Part shown: in pieces, positions 22,316 to 35,700 of the stretch | Position numbering within the stretch: the stretch's first letter is position 1 | How the letters are laid out: each line of letters begins with the position of its first letter | Assembly: GCA_009746045.1 (NCBI GenBank) | Contig: RPFO01000038.1 | Coordinates: 299,759 to 363,758, forward strand | Reading direction: 5' to 3' | DNA from: Mesostigma viride | Lineage: Eukaryota > Streptophyta > Mesostigmatophyceae > Mesostigmatales > Mesostigmataceae | DNA: 64,000 nt | The notes under the pieces: generated by a model | Seen by the model: the letters and a program-made list of their open reading frames with translations, nothing else | Database searches by the model: none | Told to the model about the DNA's origin: nothing | Made by a program: the position numbers and the translations under genes

Positions 22316-25300
22316 GGGGACTCGGCGCGGCGAATATTTTCCGCGCCAAAAAAATTCCGCGGTACCCTCCGTACCGTGAAAAGTGGGTGCACGGTGCGCG
22401 CACCCCTTGCGGAAGTGGCCATGGTGACTGCTTTTAGACGAAACGTGACAAATCTGGCTCGCGGAAAGCAGAAAAAATGCTCGATTCTTGGAGAAAATTA
22501 GTTACTGATTCTAATTTATGGTGGGATAGTTGCGATCTATAATGTCGCGGGCTCTTTTTCTTTACCATCGGCAGGGGGGGTCCGGCCTGAATTTCTGTCG
22601 GGATGAATAAAGTATAATGGATGCCTGCAGGTGTGATTGTCGATTGTTGCCAGTTTTGATGGTCCTAATGGAAGCTAGTTTAATGATGTTTCTAAAGCCG
22701 TAAAAATTCCCGCTGCTATCTTTACCTTTCCCGTCATTTTGCGGTAAGATAACATTAGGCCTGCGCGATGCGCGCCCGACCTCTCCATGAAAGGGTGGCC
22801 TTTCTTGTGCGCCTGGGCACGAATAAATGCCCGTTATGGTACGTTCTTGTATTAAACGTCCTAAGATAGCGCTTTCCTGCTTTCTTAGCTCGTTGAGCGT
22901 AAGCTTTTTGCCTTCTTTCCGGCCAGATCATTGCAGCCATGAACTTGCGGGTCCTGGCGCTGCATCGCTAGATTCCTGGATGTTTTTTAGCAAGTTCGTC
23001 TGTGACGTGGCTGGCTTGCTGCAGCGCGTGGCCCACAACCTGTCGGGAAGGTGTAATGCTTTTATTTCCATGCTTCTCTGAAATTTCTTTTGCTTTATAG
23101 ACAGTTGTGTTCGAGGAAATTCACGCGGTCTTCCTAAGCAGCGGTGCCCATCATTTTCCCCAGACACTGACGAGCTGGCACCTGTCTCCTAAAGAAAGTG
23201 GCTCGTGCTTGTTAGAAAGGAGGCAGTGTGCATTTTGCGGGACACAATGCTTTGGTGGCACATGCGTCAGGTAGGTTGTTCCAATGGTCTCTTCACCTTT
23301 CCCACTGAGTAAATGATAGCCTTTGTCATGCTAACCAGAGCAGCTAGCCACAGGTTGGCTGGATAAAAAGTCTGCTTATTTACTCTTTATATACGTACTG
23401 CGTGTGTGGTCCTCCACATGTCCGGCTTGTTGGGCATTTTGGAACAGGGTTTTAAATGTGTTGTTGGGTGGAACAACTTGGTTGTTGGCACAAAATCACA
23501 CATTATTAGCCTGAGATAGGCATGACATATGCTGCTCAGGCGTGTCGTCCTACCAGCCTTGTTGTTAAGGGTAGACTCACAAGGCTGGCTGTGCCGATGG
23601 AGGGGTGGGGCGTATGACGCTCCGGACATCCTCCTCACACTCCGTGATCAAAGTGGGCATGTTTTTGGGTGTCTAGGGTAGCAAAACAGATGTCATTTTG
23701 GCTCAGCACTAGCTCAATTCTCTTTTAGCGTCTACCCAGGTGGCATCACAGGAAAATCAATAACTTGAGCTACGCTTGTCAGAATGAGCTCAAACTTTGT
23801 GGTTGTGTTTCCCCCCAGTCAGTGGAATATCGCATTTATGGATGACCCAATCTGATGCGTTAATGATTTGATATATTTTTTTTGGCTCAAAAAAGTACCC
23901 ATTTTGCGGGAAAATTAATAACTCAAACAAATGTGACCATTTTGGCCATGTAAATAGCCCAGCTTTTAAAAAAGTGGGGGAACTTTGCAGGTATGTATGG
24001 GCAGGTCATTTAGACAAGTGGTTTGTCTTGGGCAAAATATCTCATAAATAGCGTCTTTTTCTATTTTTAGCTCGCCACCGGTGCGTGGTTGGGGGTAGTA
24101 CCCCCAACAAGTGGTGGTATGAATGTCCAAACATCATATTTATGGTACCCAATCATCACTAGATGGTTCCCATGTGCATTGGAACTGATACTCATTAAAG
24201 TCTGTTTTTCAGGCTTTTGGACGTGCGAGTCCCCTTAAATTATAACATGCCTCCGTTGGGAGATCAAGAAGGCCCATGCGATCAAGGATTCCATATCCGG
24301 CACTCTAGTGACTAGTGCATGTCCGTGCCTCTGCATCAGACCAACGAAGTCCACTACCCTCATGTCCATGATGACTTTTGTATTTACGGGTAAACTTGTG
24401 GGTTATTCCAGGTAAATAGGTGTACGTTTATTCCAAATATAGCCAATAGGTAATCCCTGCTAAGCCTAGGGTATCAAGATGTCAGTGGCTAAAACGGAAC
24501 TTGTGGGTTATTAAGGATAATATTCTGATCCAATTATAGATTGGTCACATATCTATAATAACCCTGTCCACTATTGACCACAGATCTATAATACCCTGTC
24601 GGACCACCAGCACGGGAATCAACTCAACTTAACTCAACTCAAGTGCATCGGACCTAGGTCACTGGTACGGCGCCGTAGTGGACCGGACGTACACCGCCCC
24701 CCCCCAGTTTTCAGATTCCCAGGTTTAAGATCTTGAGACCGTGGATTTCGGAATTTCAGTCAGGTTTAAGATCGCAGGGCTGGTTTTGGGCAAAAAAGAG
24801 GTACAAATAGCTGGTCAGTGGTCTGCCATAGAGATGATGTACTAAGGTATACCGCATCAGGTATACCTCGCCTACAGCTCTCAACTTTAAGATCATCAGC
24901 CCTGGATTTGATTTTAGGTTTAAGATCGCAGCCCTGGGTCGGCCGGACCCCAATCTTAAGTCGGGGGGGGGGGTGTAGTGTACAACGGCGCGAGTCACGC
25001 GACTGCGGTCCCCGGGGGTGTCTCGCAAAGTTTGGTTTCTCGCAAATCTCCCGCCAATCGCCAGAGGCCAAATCACCACTACAGTAGCGCCATGTTAGTT
25101 TTCGTCTGCCCTGTTCGTTTCGTCTGCATTCGGCACTGCGCATATCTTGTGAGTCATGACGTCGTAAACCATGCTTCGGTCACTGCTCGTAGGGCCATAA
25201 CATATTCAGGCACAAGGTGTGCGACTTCGAGATGGCGGTGTTGTAAGGTGGTTTTCCTGTCTCTTTCTGTAAATATAATGGATGATTCAACGCAAATCTG

Positions 25301-26339
25301 CCAACGTTTGTACCGTCTGTCAGACGTAGAATTTTTCGGCGAACTTAGCTACGGCATGTCGTATTTGGCGTGTTACTGTTACCACATAGGGAGCCTATGA
25401 CGGGTTCCGAATCGCATATAAGGCTGACCGCGTGTTCAGAGCAGGCCCTTCAGAATTTCGTTAGGTTCTCTCGCACTAACGTCAAGTTTTCTTTCGTGCA
25501 GACGAGACAGCTCGCGGTCGGCCAGCCCTCTCGTCAACGGCATCTGGCGGTGTGTCGCCCAAACTCCTCGTGCGTGCGATAATCATTCTCATTCTCGAGC
25601 ACATCCCACATGCTTCGGCCGTTCTTCTCTCAGTGCTCGTGTTGGATATGGTTTCGGTATGCGTTCAGGATTCGCCTATACGCAAGGCGGATAGCCTCTG
25701 CCGTGCTTAGACAGGAGTGTTTACATGAGGTGTGGGAAATATGACGTGGTAATATTTAGTAGTTTGTGATCGATATTGGCGGCCTAGAGTACGGTTACTT
25801 CCATCGCGCCGGTATAGCCTTCTTGCGGCTTGGCATTTAGCCAGGAGACAAAGACAACTGCTGCCAACGGGCAGGGTCACGCGCTTTGTTTATGGGACGG
25901 TTTCATGACACCCGCAGCAAGTAAACTGTCAGCAGTGGGGTATCTTTGCGCCCTGCATGCCTTCTGTCGTTGGAACATTTAGTAGTAGAAGCAGTGGTAT
26001 GCTTGGAAGCGTTATTTCTGATTATGGCTAGAAATGTGAGTTGCATTCTACTTGTGATACGAGCTGCATGATGAAGCACCGGTTTCAAATCATTTGCTTC
26101 GCTTGCACACTTGACACCCGCCTCGCTTGCGGCCCTTGCTGCACTTGCGCACAGTTCATGGCAGGGCAGCGTTGTCCACGAAAGTTTATCGCAGATCCAT
26201 CGCAGAAAATTTTTTCAGGCCCCTGCAAAACAACTCCTTGGCCGCTGCACATGTTCCTCACAAGTTTGAGCATCTGCAGCTTCTGAAAACTCTGACAGGA
26301 GCTTGCTTATGCTGACTGTTTGTTTGTGTGTTCACGTGG
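22316..26339. other. Long region without recognisable genes
   Basis: Only short, unconvincing frames occur on either strand. Visible small features are a 21-bp near-palindrome at 24088-24108 (GTTGGGGGTA arms), a G run near 24963-24972, and a diverged repeat around ATCTATAATA...CCCTGTC at 24547-24600. The first exon or promoter of the downstream AP2 gene could lie near the right end, but I cannot identify it. Confidence 0.4.
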
Positions 26340-26343
26340 CGGC

Positions 26344-26790
26344 CAAACGGGTTCCTGCTCCTGCTGGACAGCGAGCCTTTGGACGACTGCCCGCGGAGGA
26401 GGAGGATGGCGTATGTGGAGGAGGAGGAAACGCGGCGCAGCTTTTTTGAGCTGGCAGATGACGTCCACTTTTTGCTACGTAGGTAGGCAGCAGCAGCAGC
26501 AGCATAGATGAATCCAGGCAGATCGTCCCGGTACAAGGGTGTCACTTGGGACACACAGAAAGGGGAATGGAGGGTTTTGCTGCGATTTGATGGCAAGATG
26601 AAGCACTTTGGGCGGTACCGTGACAAGGAAGAGGCGGCACGTGTGGCAGATGCCGCCATCCTTGCGCTCGACGGTGCCGCCGCCGTCACCAACTTCCCGG
26701 TGGCAATAGAGGGCGCGGTGGATGACGTCATTATGCTGGAGCATCTTCAGCGCGACTTCAGTGGGGTGGCAGCGCCGGCTGGGGATGCAG
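26344..26790 (+). pseudogene. AP2 cassette U1 (damaged B-type exon)
   Basis: It starts like B exons (FLLLLDSEPLDDCP then EEEETRRSFFELADD) but the acceptor AG is AAACGG. A stop and frame shift near 26480 separate it from an intact AP2 domain: SSRYKGVTWDTQKGEWRVLL then KHFGRYRDKEEAARVADAAI and AAAVTNFPV. It ends GATGCAG|GTGGGC in phase 1. The AP2 part alone could still be expressed from ATG 26508. Confidence 0.6.
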
Positions 26791-29700
26791 GTGGGCGGTG
26801 TGGTGAGGGGCTGGCAAGGGGGCCAGCAGGAAAGGATGGACATCTGGCAACCGTGTGACGGCTTTTCGTGGGTGGTGGAAGGCCTGCACTGACTTTGGCA
26901 CAAGCATGTGACAGCTGCCCTTTATGGGATCACATGTAGGGATCTATCAGGGAGAGACATGTAGGGATATATGTTTCTCTTTTGGTTGACGAGAAGACTG
27001 TTTGTGCCCCTTTCTGTGCAGGCTCCATCCCCTACCGTCTGTGCATTATCGGGGCAACCTCCCAAACCTCGTAATGGTAGACAATGGGCCAGTCATTATC
27101 AGCTGCGAGCCTGTTCGTCAACCAGAGCATCTCGTAATGCATCCCATTCCTCTATGACACCCTCCTATAACATGTCTCTAAACCGTTCGAGTGTAGTAGG
27201 TCTCTATATCATCCCTTTACGGTATCCCTTTTCCTGTACATCACGCACCCCAATAACATTTCTCTAAACCGTTCGAGTGTAGTAGGTCTCTATATCATCC
27301 CTTTATGGTATCCCTTTTCCTGTACATCACGCACCCCAACAACATTTCTCTAAACCGTTCGAGTGTAGTAGGTCTCTATATCATCCCTTTACGGTATCCC
27401 TTTTCCTGTACATCACGCACCCCAATAACATTTCTCTAAACCGTTCGAGTGTAGTAGGTCTCTATATCATCCCTTTACGGTATCCCTTTTCCTGTACATC
27501 ACGCACCCCAACAACATTTCTCTAAACCGTTCGAGTGTAGTAGGTCTCTATATCATCCCTTTTTGGTATCCCTTTTCCTGTACATCACGCACCCCAACAA
27601 CATTTCTCTAAACCGTTGGAGTGTAGTAGGTCTCTATATCATCCCTTTACGGTATCCCTTTTCATGTACATCACGCACCCCAATAACATTTCTCTAAACC
27701 GTTCGAGTGTAGTAGGTCTCTATATCATCCCTTTATGGTATCCCTTTTCCTGTACATCACGCACCCCAATAACATTTCTCTAAACCGTTCGAGTGTAGTA
27801 GGTCTCTATATCATCCCTTTTTGGTATCCCTTTTCCTGTACATCACGCACCCCAATAACATTTCTCTAAACCGTTCGAGTGTAGTAGGTCTCTATATCAT
27901 CCCTTTACGGTATCCCTTTTCCTGTACATCACGCACCCCAATAACATTTCTCTAAACCGTTCGAGTGTAGTAGGTCTCTATATCATCCCTTTTTGGTATC
28001 CCTTTTCCTGTACATCACGCACCCCAATAACATTTCTCTAAACCGTTCGAGTGTAGTAGGTCTCTATATCATCCCTTTTTGGTATCCCTTTTCCTGTGCA
28101 TCACGCACCCCAATAACATTTCTCTAAACCGTTCGAGTGTAGTAGGTCTCTATATCATCCCTTTTTGGTATCCCTTTTCCTGTACATCACGCACCCCAAT
28201 AACATTTCTCAAAACCGTTCAAGTGTAATAGGTCTCTATATCATCCCTTTTTGGTATCCCTTTTCCTGTACATCACGCACCCCAATAACATTTCTCAAAA
28301 CCGTTCGAGTGTAATAGGTCTCTATATCATCCCTTTTTGGTATCCCTTTTCCTGTACATCACGCACCCCAATAACATTTCTCTAAACCGTTCGAGTGTAG
28401 TAGGTCTCTATATCATCCCTTTATGGTATCCCTTTTCCTGTACATCACGCACCCCAATAACATTTCTCTAAACCGTTCGAGTGTAGTAGGTCTCTATATC
28501 ATCCCTTTTTGGTATCCCTTTTCCTGTACATCACGCACCCCAATAACATTTCTCTAAACCGTTCGAGTGTAGTAGGTCTCTATATCATCCCTTTTTGGTA
28601 TCCCTTTTCCTGTACATCACGCACCCCAATAACATTTCTCTAAACCGTTCGAGTGTAGTAGGTCTCTATATCATCCCTTTACGGTATCCCTTTTCCTGTA
28701 CATCACGCACCCCAATAACATTTCTCTAAACCGTTCGAGTGTAGTAGGTCTCTATATCATCCCTTTACGGTATCCCTTTTCCTGTACATCACGCACCCCA
28801 ATAACATTTCTCTAAACCGTTCGAGTGTAGTAGGTCTCTATATCATCCCTTTACGGTATCCCTTTTCCTGTACATCACGCACCCCAATAACATTTCTCTA
28901 AACCGTTCGAGTGTAGTAGGTCTCTATATCATCCCTTTACGGTATCCCTTTTCCTGTACATCACGCACCCCAATAACATTTCTCTAAACCGTTCGAGTGT
29001 AGTAGGTCTCTATATCATCCCTTTACGGTATCCCTTTTCCTGTACATCACGCACCCCAATAACATTTCTCTAAACCGTTCGAGTGTAGTAGGTCTCTATA
29101 TCATCCCTTTACGGTATCCCTTTTCCTGTACATCACGCACCCCAACAACATTTCTCTAAACCGTTCGAGTGTAGTAGGTCTCTATATCATCCCTTTACGG
29201 TATCCCTTTTCCTGTACATCACGCACCCCAATAACATTTCTCTAAACCGTTCGAGTGTAGTAGGTCTCTATATCATCCCTTTACGGTATCCCTTTTCATG
29301 TACATCACGCACCCCAATAACATTTCTCTAAACCATCCACTTATGTAGCATCCCCCTACAGCATCCCTGTACAACATTCTTCACTATTTAGGGTGCACTG
29401 GCTACTCATAGGATTCCTAATTGCATCCCCTCCTTATTCTTATTTGCCTCATTGGAAACTGTCTCGCACTGATTCCATTTAACCGATAATGCTGGAATCA
29501 TGACTGTTTTAATGCATCTGTTAAGCCACAGCTGGTGTGCTTTGACGTCTCTGATGCCCCTGGTTTGGTTGAAGCAGCCGAGGGTGGGTCATCCTCCCCA
29601 AGCAGCCGACGAGGCAAGCGCAGGCGCACGGATGCCAGCACGGCGGAGCCAGCACCTGCCTTGGTGGCGCCAGAAAATAGGGGCGCACGGCGACCCAGCA

Positions 29701-32700
29701 AGAGAGGGGGCAGGTCCATGGGTGGTGACCAAGACTGCGTAGAGTTGCAGGCCCTACCCATGGCAACGCCAGCAGAGGGGCCTGCCCTTCTCCTCCTCCA
29801 AGGGAGAAGAGGCCCAGCGGAAGGTGCCAGCTGTAAGCCTACGGCGCCTCACCGGCGGGGTTCTGCACCTGCTGGTGGCCCGTTGATGCGTGCAGAGCAG
29901 GATGAGGTGGGGCACCAATTGCGGTCGGCCGATGGCTACGTGGTCTCACTGCGATCGCAAGCGATGGCGCCGGAGGCAAGGCAAGGGGGGTCATCCCAGT
30001 ACAGGGGTGTTACGTGGGACAAGCAGAGGGGAAGATGGAGGGTTTCGCTGCGAATTCGTGGCAAGACGAAGTATCTTGGGCAGTATGATGACGAGGTGGA
30101 GGCAGCGCGTGCGGCAGATGCCGCCATCCTTGCTCGCGACGGTGCCACCGCCGTCACCAACTTCCCGGTGGCAAGGGAGTGTGGGCGTGATGATGTCATC
30201 ATGCTGGAGCCCCTTGAGTGTGACTCCAGTCTTGTGGCCGCGCCCGCTGGGGATGCAGGTGGGCGGTGTGATCACAGGTGAAACCAAAGGTGTGATGAAC
30301 GCTGTGATGAAAGGTGTGATGATAGACGGTCCGCAGCAGCCAAGGACGGAGGAACTGCATTCTGGTGAGGCTTCTGCTGCATGGGTGGGAGGCCTTATCT
30401 CATTCTGGCACAGCACGGTCTTATTCAAGCACGTCCACGGGTGGGAGGCCTTATCTCATTCTGGCACAGCGCTGTCTTATTCAAGCACGTGGGTGGGAGG
30501 CCTTATCTGATTCTGGCACAGCGCTGTCTTATTCAAGCACGTGGCGGCTGCACGCTACGCTTGCCCACGTTGAGGGGATTGTTGAAATCCATGGTACTCT
30601 TTTTCGTATGAGCGAGTATTTCTGTGGCACCCCTTCATGGGCAGATCGTATGCCCTACTACTAGCTGTGGTGTAGCGGGGCAAACTCACCCAAACTTGTA
30701 ATGGAAGCTGGTTTGCCAGTCACTCGATCCTGGCTGTGAGTCCTCCAACTTGAGCATCCCTGCAAAGCATCCCTCTTTAGCATCACTCTATAGAGCACCC
30801 TTTTATCGCGTCCTTCTATAGCTTCTTTGGATAGCGTCAATGGCATTCCTCTTTCACCTCCCACAAGAAGTTCCTTGCATCGCATCAATGGCTTTCCTCT
30901 ATAGCACCCCTTTATAGCCTCCATCTATGTCATTCATGCGGCGGAGGTGGGTGGAGCCTCATCGATGTCATGTCTTATAACAGCCTATGTCAAGCAAGCT
31001 GCACACTGCACACATATAGGCTTGCTGCACACACCGGTGCTTGCTCCTGTGCTGGGCATGTTGTGAGCATTGTCACAGACAACGTCCTGCTGTGATGCGG
31101 CAGGCGCGATGCTGGCCCGCCGCCTGCGGTGGAGCATGGTAAAGACTATGTTGCAGCACTTGTTTGTGGTGGCGGTGCATGCTCTCGCCTGGTACCTCCG
31201 TGTGCCCTTTCCATATTTTTATGGGCCTTGTTGAAACCTTTCCTCGCACGTCCATGAATTAGCTGACTTTCCTGGAGAGTGTGCTGACTTGCATGCACCT
31301 GCCGTGCCACATGCGGTATGTGGCTCCCCTCATCGCCTCCAGCCAAAGCATCGAATGTTACAGCCGGGGAGGGGCCATGCTCCCCAAGCAGCCGACGAGG
31401 CAAGCGCAGAGGCACGGATGCCAGCACGGCGCAGCCAGCACCTGCCTTGATGGCGCCAGAAAATAGGGGCGCACGGCGACCCAGCAAGAGAGGGGCCAGG
31501 TCCAAGGGTGGTGACCAAGGCTTCCTAGAGCTGCAGGCCCTACCCCTAGCAACGCCTGCAGAGGAGCCTGCACGCCTCCTCCCACGGAGCCGCGGCCCAG
31601 CGGAAGGTGCCAGCAGTAAGCCTGTGGTGGGTTTCCAGCGGGGTGCTGCACCTGCTGGCGGCCCGTTCATTCGTGCGGGGGAGGATGAGGTGGGGCACCA
31701 ATTGCGGTCGGCAGATGGCTACGTGGTTTCACTGCGGTCACAAGCGATGGCGCCGGAGACGAGGCAAGGGGGGTCATCCCAGTACAAGGGTGTTGCCTGG
31801 GACCGTACGCGCAAGAAGTGGCGATCACGGCTGCGTATGGATGGCAGGGTGAGGTATTTGGGGTCCTATGACAACGAGGAGGAGGCGGCGCGTGCAGTGG
31901 ATGCCGCAATCCTTGTGCGCGACGGTGCCGCCGCCGTGACCAACTTCCCCGTGGCAAGGGAGGGCACTATGGATGACGTCATCATGCTGGAGCCTCCTGA
32001 GTTGCTGACCGTGCCGGCGGGAGCCCCTGGTAAGGGTATGTTTGTGTACTTATGTGAGCGTGCATGCACCGGCTGTAGACAAAGGGCGTGCCAGGGAGGC
32101 CAAGGGTGCCAGGAAGCCACTTGTAAGGTATATCCTTTCTTTCCTTTTCTTTCACCTTGCTTTTCATGTTCGATTCCACGTGCCTGCAGTTGGTGGGTGC
32201 TTGATGTAACTCTTTATTTGGTGACTCGTTGATTCAACGTTTCATTTGGTGGATGCCTCATGTAACCTTTGCTTGGTGGGTGCTTCGGCGGCTTCCAACA
32301 TTGAACATTGCTTCCTGCAACGCGTGTGTCTTTCCATGGGCTTTGCTACTCACCACGACGTCCTGAACTCCGCCTTCGCCTTGCCTTCCACGGGGCAGAT
32401 GCCCCAGTTGCTTCCATGCCTCTTTGTTTGGTAGCCTCCCTGACGATGCCTCACCAGCGCTTGGCTTGATGCCCTGACTGCGTCCATAAAGGTTTGGGTG
32501 GTAAACCTGGCATGCCCTAAACAGAGCAGACCTAGATGGCCATTTGCGTTTTCCTGCTCATCCCTGGTGGGGATTGATCGACAAGTCTTTTCTGTATAGT
32601 TTGTTGGTTCTACCCTGCCCCTTGCCCACCTGGCTACGCCTTTCCTTTTTACTGCCAGTTTCTCCTGTAGAAAGAAAAAATGGCTGATAACTTGCATGAG

Positions 32701-35700
32701 ACTGCCTTGCTAGCTGATGACCTGCATGTGACTGCCTTGCCGCATAGTCTTGTCATTGCTTTCTTTGGTGGGTGGCCACCTAACCTGTCCTTGCGGGTGG
32801 CTCCAGAGCCTAATGGCGCTCAATGCCCCAACGAGGGAGGGGGCAGGTCCAGGGGTGTGGACGCATCCCTGGATTCGCACGCATCGTCAGCGGAGGGGCC
32901 TGCCAGCCTCCTCCCTGGGAGCCGCGGCCCAGCAGAAGGTGCCAGCTGTCAGCCCAAGGCGTCTCACCGGCGGGGTGGTGCACCTGCGGGCAGCCTTGCG
33001 GTTGCCATCGTGGTTACGCGGCCGCGGGCACGCATGCCAGAGACAGGTCAACGGGGACCATCCAAGTACCGAGGTGTCCACTGGGACAGTATGCGCAAGA
33101 AGTGGCGAGTACGGTTGCGTATGGATGGCAAGATGAGGAGTTTTGGATCCTATGACAACGAGGAGGAGGCAGCGCGTGCGGCAGATGCCGCCATCCTTGC
33201 TCGCGACGGTGCCGCCGCCGTCACCAACTTCCCGGTGGCAAGGGAGTGTGGGCGTGATGATGTCATCATGCTGGAGCCCCTTGAGTGTGACTCCAGTGGG
33301 GTGGCCGCGCCCGCTGGGGATGCAGGTGGGTTGTGTGTCTGCGTCTTTATGTGTGTATGAGGTGTGGTCCTCTCTATCTCTATCTCTCTATAAGTGTGTG
33401 TGTCTATCTGTAGGTGAGGTTGTGTCTGTGTGTATGAGGTGTGGTCCTCTCCATCTCTATCTCTCTATAAGTGTATGTGTCTATCTGTAGGTGCAGGTTG
33501 TGTCTGTGTGTATGAGGTGTGGTCCTCTCTTTTTCTATCTCTCTATAAGTGTGTGTGTCTATCTGTAGGTGCAGGTTGTGTCTGTGTGTATGAGGTGTGG
33601 TCCTCTCCATCTCTATCTCTCTATAAGTGTGTGTGTCTATCTGTAGGTGCAGGTTGTGTCTGTGTGTATGAGGTGTGGTCCTCTCCATCTCTATCTCTCT
33701 ATAAGTGTGTGTGTCTATCTGTAGGTGCAGGTTGTGTCTGTGTGTATGAGGTGTGGTCCTCTCCATCTCTATCTCTCTATAAGTGTGTGTGTCTATCTGT
33801 AGGTGCAGGTTGTGTCTGTGTGTATGAGGTGTGGTCCTCTCCATCTCTATCTCTCTATAAGTGTATGTGTCTATCTGTAGGTGCAGGTTGTGTCTGTGTG
33901 TATGAGGTGTGGTCCTCTCTTTTTCTATCTCTCTGTAAGTGTGTGTGTCTATCTGTAGGTGCAGGTTGTGTCTGTGTGTATGAGGTGTGGTCCTCTCTTT
34001 TTCTATCTCTCTATAAGTGTGTGTGTCTATCTGTAGGTGAGGTTGTGTCTGTGTGTATGAGGTGTGGTCCTCTCTTTTTCTATCTCTCTATAAGTGTGTG
34101 TGTCTATCTGTAGGTGCAGGTTGTGTCTGTGTGTATGAGGTGTGGTCCTCTCCTCTATCTCTATCTCTCTATAAGTGTGTGTGTCTATCTGTAGGTGCAG
34201 GTTGTGTCTGTGTGTATGAGTGTGTTTATGCCCATCCGTATGCATGAAGCCGAGTCTCCCAAAGAGGGATGATGGCCAAGCAGCCAAAAGTTGAAGTATA
34301 GGCTCCTCCCCCTCGGCTTCCCCCGGCAGTTTCTATTTCTTCTTTAGTCCCTAAGATGCCTGTGTTGGGTGGATGGTGGCTGTAGTCCTTCAAGTGGGGT
34401 ATGGCTCGTCCATAATCCGTAATGTAGCCACGCTCCGCCTATGCAGAGAGTCACTCTCTGTTGAGAAGCCATGCCCTAGCCTTGTATAGCCATAATCATC
34501 CTCCACCCCATGACGGGCCCCCCTTAGTTGGGCTGGGCTCTGATAGATCATGGTGGTGCAGGTGCCCTTGCTGCACCTAGAGCAAGTCTCGTTTACATTC
34601 CCACCCTTGCAGGAAGTAGCTTAGAATGTATTAAAAGCCATATGCCCCTTCTCTGGGATATGTGCTACAGATACTCCCAACGGAGTTATGTTCCTAAATA
34701 ATTAATGGCTCGTCCAGGGTACTGCGAGGCATTTAGCTGCCTTTAAGAGTTTTGTATTTCTTGTTGTTGGGCCCGCCCGCGTCGACTATCCGTCTGATTT
34801 CCCGCTTTATCCCCAAAATGCCTCTCCATCGTCTCACTGGGCACCTGCCCTTGCTTGTGTAATGGTGACTGGCCTGCTCCCTTTCCCTAGTTGTCCCTCA
34901 AACTTGAACGTGCATGGGTGACCAGGTACTTCTAATGTATCATTCATGGTGTGTGTATTGCATCGCTCCATGAGACCTGGGGGTCTGACTCTCATTTTTC
35001 TTTCTTTCGCTGCCAGCTTGTTTTTCTCACTGGTGGCTTTCTGTGCTCCTGCCGTGCCATATGCGATGTGGTCCCCTCCTCGTCTCCTGCGTGGTCCAAC
35101 CCAGTAACAAGGTGTGGCTACCCACACCCCTCCTCGACTCCTGCCTCTGCATCACATACCACAGCCAGGGAGGACCCATCCTCCCCAAGCAGCCGCCGAG
35201 GCAAGCACAGGGGCGCGGATGCCAGCGCGGCGGAGCCAGCACCTGCATTGGTGGGGACTGGACAACGTGGCGTTCACTCTTTGGCAACGCAAGCGGAGGA
35301 TCCTGCCTGCCTCCTCCCAGAGAGCAGCAGCTGCGTGGCAGGTGCCAGCTGTCAGCCCGTGGAGCCTCACCAGCAGAGCGGTGCACCAGCCGCTACCCTA
35401 GCGCTTGCGATAGCGGACGCAGAAGGGCGCGCGAGTGGCGGTAAGCTGTGTGGTGGGTGAATACTTTACCTGCACCACGCAGAAGGGCATGCGAGTGTGG
35501 TGGGTGAAGACTTGGGAGCGTGGCCTTGTGGAGGTACTGCCGCTATTTCCGTGCCTGCGTGAGATTACTGATCTGTGTCCAACAGAGAGAGCATTCGAGC
35601 AGTGAGCATGAGCGGCCCTCGTTAATCAGAAACCTGCCTAAAGATTTTTGGATTTTGCCATCAAAATTCGCCACCATTCCGCACGCACACGCTGAGGAAT

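Noticed and set aside
24756..25143. Overlapping 107- and 125-codon minus-strand frames
   Set aside because: No family motifs, and repeated GGTTTAAGATCGCAG words suggest decayed repeat sequence.
33404..34113. Cys-rich and His-rich repeat proteins on opposite strands
   Set aside because: Produced by the 78-bp minisatellite in an AP2-array intron.
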